7,400 nt of DNA from Bacteroidota bacterium (GTDB lineage Bacteria > Bacteroidota > Ignavibacteria > Ignavibacteriales > Melioribacteraceae). This document shows positions 6,377-7,400 of the stretch, piece by piece. The position numbers were made by a program, and so were the translations under genes. The stretch is taken from the NCBI GenBank assembly GCA_023447335.1, contig JAEXOD010000156.1, forward strand, positions 1-7,400, written 5' to 3'. Under the pieces are notes generated by a model. It was given only the letters and a program-made list of their open reading frames with translations. It did no database searches and was not told where the DNA came from. Numbering within the stretch: the first letter of the stretch is position 1; the number at the start of each line of letters is the position of its first letter.

Positions 6377-6389
6377 GCTCCGTAGGAGC
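6377..6389. repeat. GTA-loop mini-hairpin B1
   Basis: GCTCC-GTA-GGAGC, identical to hairpin A1 and followed by the same GACATTTTTGTAACCC; 256 nt downstream in repeat copy B. Confidence 0.75.
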
Positions 6390-6428
6390 GACATTTTTGT
6401 AACCCAGAACTCCAAGCAAAAGGTTTAA

Positions 6429-6441
6429 GCCTTGTAGAGGC
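6429..6441. repeat. GTA-loop mini-hairpin B2
   Basis: GCCTT-GTA-GAGGC: equals hairpin A2 except for C to T in the pair next to the loop. As plus-strand RNA this leaves a U-G wobble and so keeps the stem; as minus-strand RNA it would be an A-C mismatch. Followed by GACATTG and T6. Confidence 0.7.
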
Positions 6442-6530
6442 GACATTGTTTTTTATTACCCATGAATGAACTGCTTCTTATTCAATACTTAACATTCAAC
6501 ATTTAACAGTCCTATACAACCCTTAACATT

Positions 6531-6564
6531 AAAAAAAATCCCCATTCCTTTTGAGGAATAGGGA
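6531..6564 (-). terminator. Rho-independent terminator of the T9SS-protein gene
   Basis: On the minus strand TCCCTATTCC (6564-6555), a six-base loop TCAAAA and GGAATGGGGA (6548-6539) form a 10-bp stem with one internal U-G wobble, followed at once by eight T residues (6538-6531). In the plus-strand direction that wobble becomes a C-A mismatch and there is no T-run, so it is directional. It lies 32 nt beyond the stop of the gene at 6596 and ends leftward transcription before the repeats. Confidence 0.9.
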
Positions 6565-6595
6565 CATTCAAAATTAAGAATTTAAAAACTCAAAA

Positions 6596-7400
6596 CTATT
6601 TTATCAATATCATTTTGCGAGATTGGTTAAAAGAAGGAGTTTCTAATTTGTAGAAATATACTCCTGAAGGTACAGTTACACCAAAAGAATTTTTACCGTT
6701 CCAAGTTACTTTATGTTTACCAACATTTAAATCCGAATTTAATAAAGTAACAACCTTTTCGCCTAATAAATTATAAACTGAAAGTTTTACATTTTCTGCC
6801 TTAGGAATACTAAAACTTATAATAGTAGAAGGATTAAAAGGATTTGGATAATTTTGGTTTAAAGCAAATTCTGTAGGAACAACATTACCTATGGTTTCTT
6901 CTTCAATATCAGTTATTATATCCTTCTGTAAATCATCAACATAAATTGCACCTGTTGAAGCTCCGTTAGGTGTTTGTTTGATAACTATACTATGGAATAA
7001 CTTATCACCTGTACCGGCAATCGATCCGGAATTAATATATTTAAGTTTCCAACCTGTCCAATTAATTGTATCAACAAACACAATAGCATTTGTTGTAGAG
7101 CTATGATAGAACCAATATTCTAATGTATTGTAACTTAAATCTCCAAAAACCCATAAGCCGATTTTACTATCGGTTGAACTTCCTATACTTGGTTTAGTAG
7201 AGTTGTGAGTTCTTACAACACCGTTTGCACCGGTAAAAGCATAAGATATTTTACCGGATTTAGTTCCGTTTACCTTTTTATCAGTTACAACTGTAAAGGT
7301 AGTTGCATCAGGATTTGTACCTGTTGTACTGCCACTATTATTGGGGTCCCACCATCCGCCGACCACCTCAAATTGATCTAACACTTGACCTGATTGATAT
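6596..7400 (-). CDS. Secreted protein with T9SS C-terminal sorting domain and carbohydrate-binding-like domain, C-terminal part
   Basis: The frame is open to the right window edge, so 267 C-terminal residues are visible and the N-terminus lies outside; a GTG at 7384 is internal, not the start. Residues from about 6 to 155 (FEVVGGWWDPNNSGSTTG ... SGKISYAF ... KIGLWVFGD ... NWTGWKLKYI ... GAIYVDDL) look like a jelly-roll beta-sandwich of the type appended to glycosidase-like exported enzymes; the substrate cannot be read from sequence. After an acidic linker (DIITDIEEETIGN) the last roughly 93 residues are a type A T9SS sorting domain: FALNQNYPNPFNPST, VKLSVYNLLGEKVVTLL, GKHKVTWNGKNSFG, SGVYFYKLE and the terminal RKMILIK. 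In known systems the domain directs passage through the outer membrane by T9SS and is removed as the cargo is released or anchored to the surface. The gene stops with TAG and is followed by a strong terminator. The missing N-terminal part probably carries the catalytic domain. Confidence 0.9.
   Translation of the reverse strand, partial: YQSGQVLDQFEVVGGWWDPNNSGSTTGTNPDATTFTVVTDKKVNGTKSGKISYAFTGANGVVRTHNSTKPSIGSSTDSKIGLWVFGDLSYNTLEYWFYHSSTTNAIVFVDTINWTGWKLKYINSGSIAGTGDKLFHSIVIKQTPNGASTGAIYVDDLQKDIITDIEEETIGNVVPTEFALNQNYPNPFNPSTIISFSIPKAENVKLSVYNLLGEKVVTLLNSDLNVGKHKVTWNGKNSFGVTVPSGVYFYKLETPSFNQSRKMILIK

Larger units (their letters stand above)
6265..6508. repeat. Composite intergenic repeat, copy B
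   Basis: Copy B repeats the block order of copy A. Offsets are 222 nt at the start, 256-257 nt at the hairpins and 249 nt near the end. The differences are explained by extra sequence in copy B that repeats the GGATTTACAGGAT word (6294-6306), one added A in the AAGCAAA run, and loss of 8 nt (TTTTCGGG in copy A) after CATGAATGAA. The stretch from AAGCTTTTTAG through AAGCAAA (6367-6420) is essentially identical to copy A, so this core is recently duplicated or constrained, whereas the TCTAACA-type tract has diverged. Confidence 0.85.

Noticed and set aside
6032..6508. CRISPR array or retron-like element
   Set aside because: There are only two long mosaic copies, with no regular repeat-spacer alternation, no cas or reverse transcriptase gene, and differences spread through the copies.
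7382..7384. GTG as the start of the T9SS-domain gene
   Set aside because: The frame continues upstream (Y-Q-S-G-Q) to the window edge, there is no signal peptide after the GTG, and T9SS cargo needs one; the gene is therefore truncated by the window.

Overview
The window is AT-rich (low GC by eye) and reads as chromosomal DNA from an anaerobic or facultative member of the Ignavibacteriota / Bacteroidota-Chlorobiota group. Two things point there: a secreted protein ends in a type IX secretion (T9SS) C-terminal sorting domain of the 'NQNYPNPFNPST ... SGVYFYKL ... KMILIK' kind, which is especially common in Ignavibacteria, and the haem operon encodes the oxygen-independent coproporphyrinogen dehydrogenase HemN. 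The lineage is inferred from protein style only.

Positions 1-5247 (minus strand, read right to left) hold one tightly packed haem biosynthesis operon: a CcsA/HemX-like membrane protein, hemA (glutamyl-tRNA reductase), hemC (porphobilinogen deaminase), hemD (uroporphyrinogen III synthase), hemE (uroporphyrinogen decarboxylase) and the first 110 codons of hemN, which runs off the left edge. Spacings are 18, 0, 0, -4 and 38 nt, so the set is very likely co-transcribed from a promoter near 5302-5330. Together the genes cover the C5 entry step from Glu-tRNA and the conversion of porphobilinogen to coproporphyrinogen III and protoporphyrinogen IX. hemL and hemB are not in the window. The main anomaly is an in-frame TAA at codon 141 of hemE (995-997), directly before the second uroporphyrinogen decarboxylase signature, in an otherwise intact reading frame.

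Positions 5248-5449 are a divergent intergenic region. It holds two candidate sigma70-like promoters, both with 17-nt spacers and TATTAT -10 boxes, and a perfect 10-bp inverted repeat that overlaps the rightward one. Rightward lies a small lipoprotein of unknown function with a C-terminal hydrophobic segment (5450-6031).

Positions 6032-6595 contain no gene. They hold two imperfect tandem copies of a roughly 220-245-nt composite intergenic repeat. Each copy carries two 5-bp, GTA-loop hairpins followed by CGACATT, and the stem sequences differ by compensatory changes. A clear leftward intrinsic terminator (6531-6564) then closes the minus-strand gene at 6596-7400, the C-terminal 267 residues of a T9SS-exported protein with a carbohydrate-binding-like beta-sandwich.
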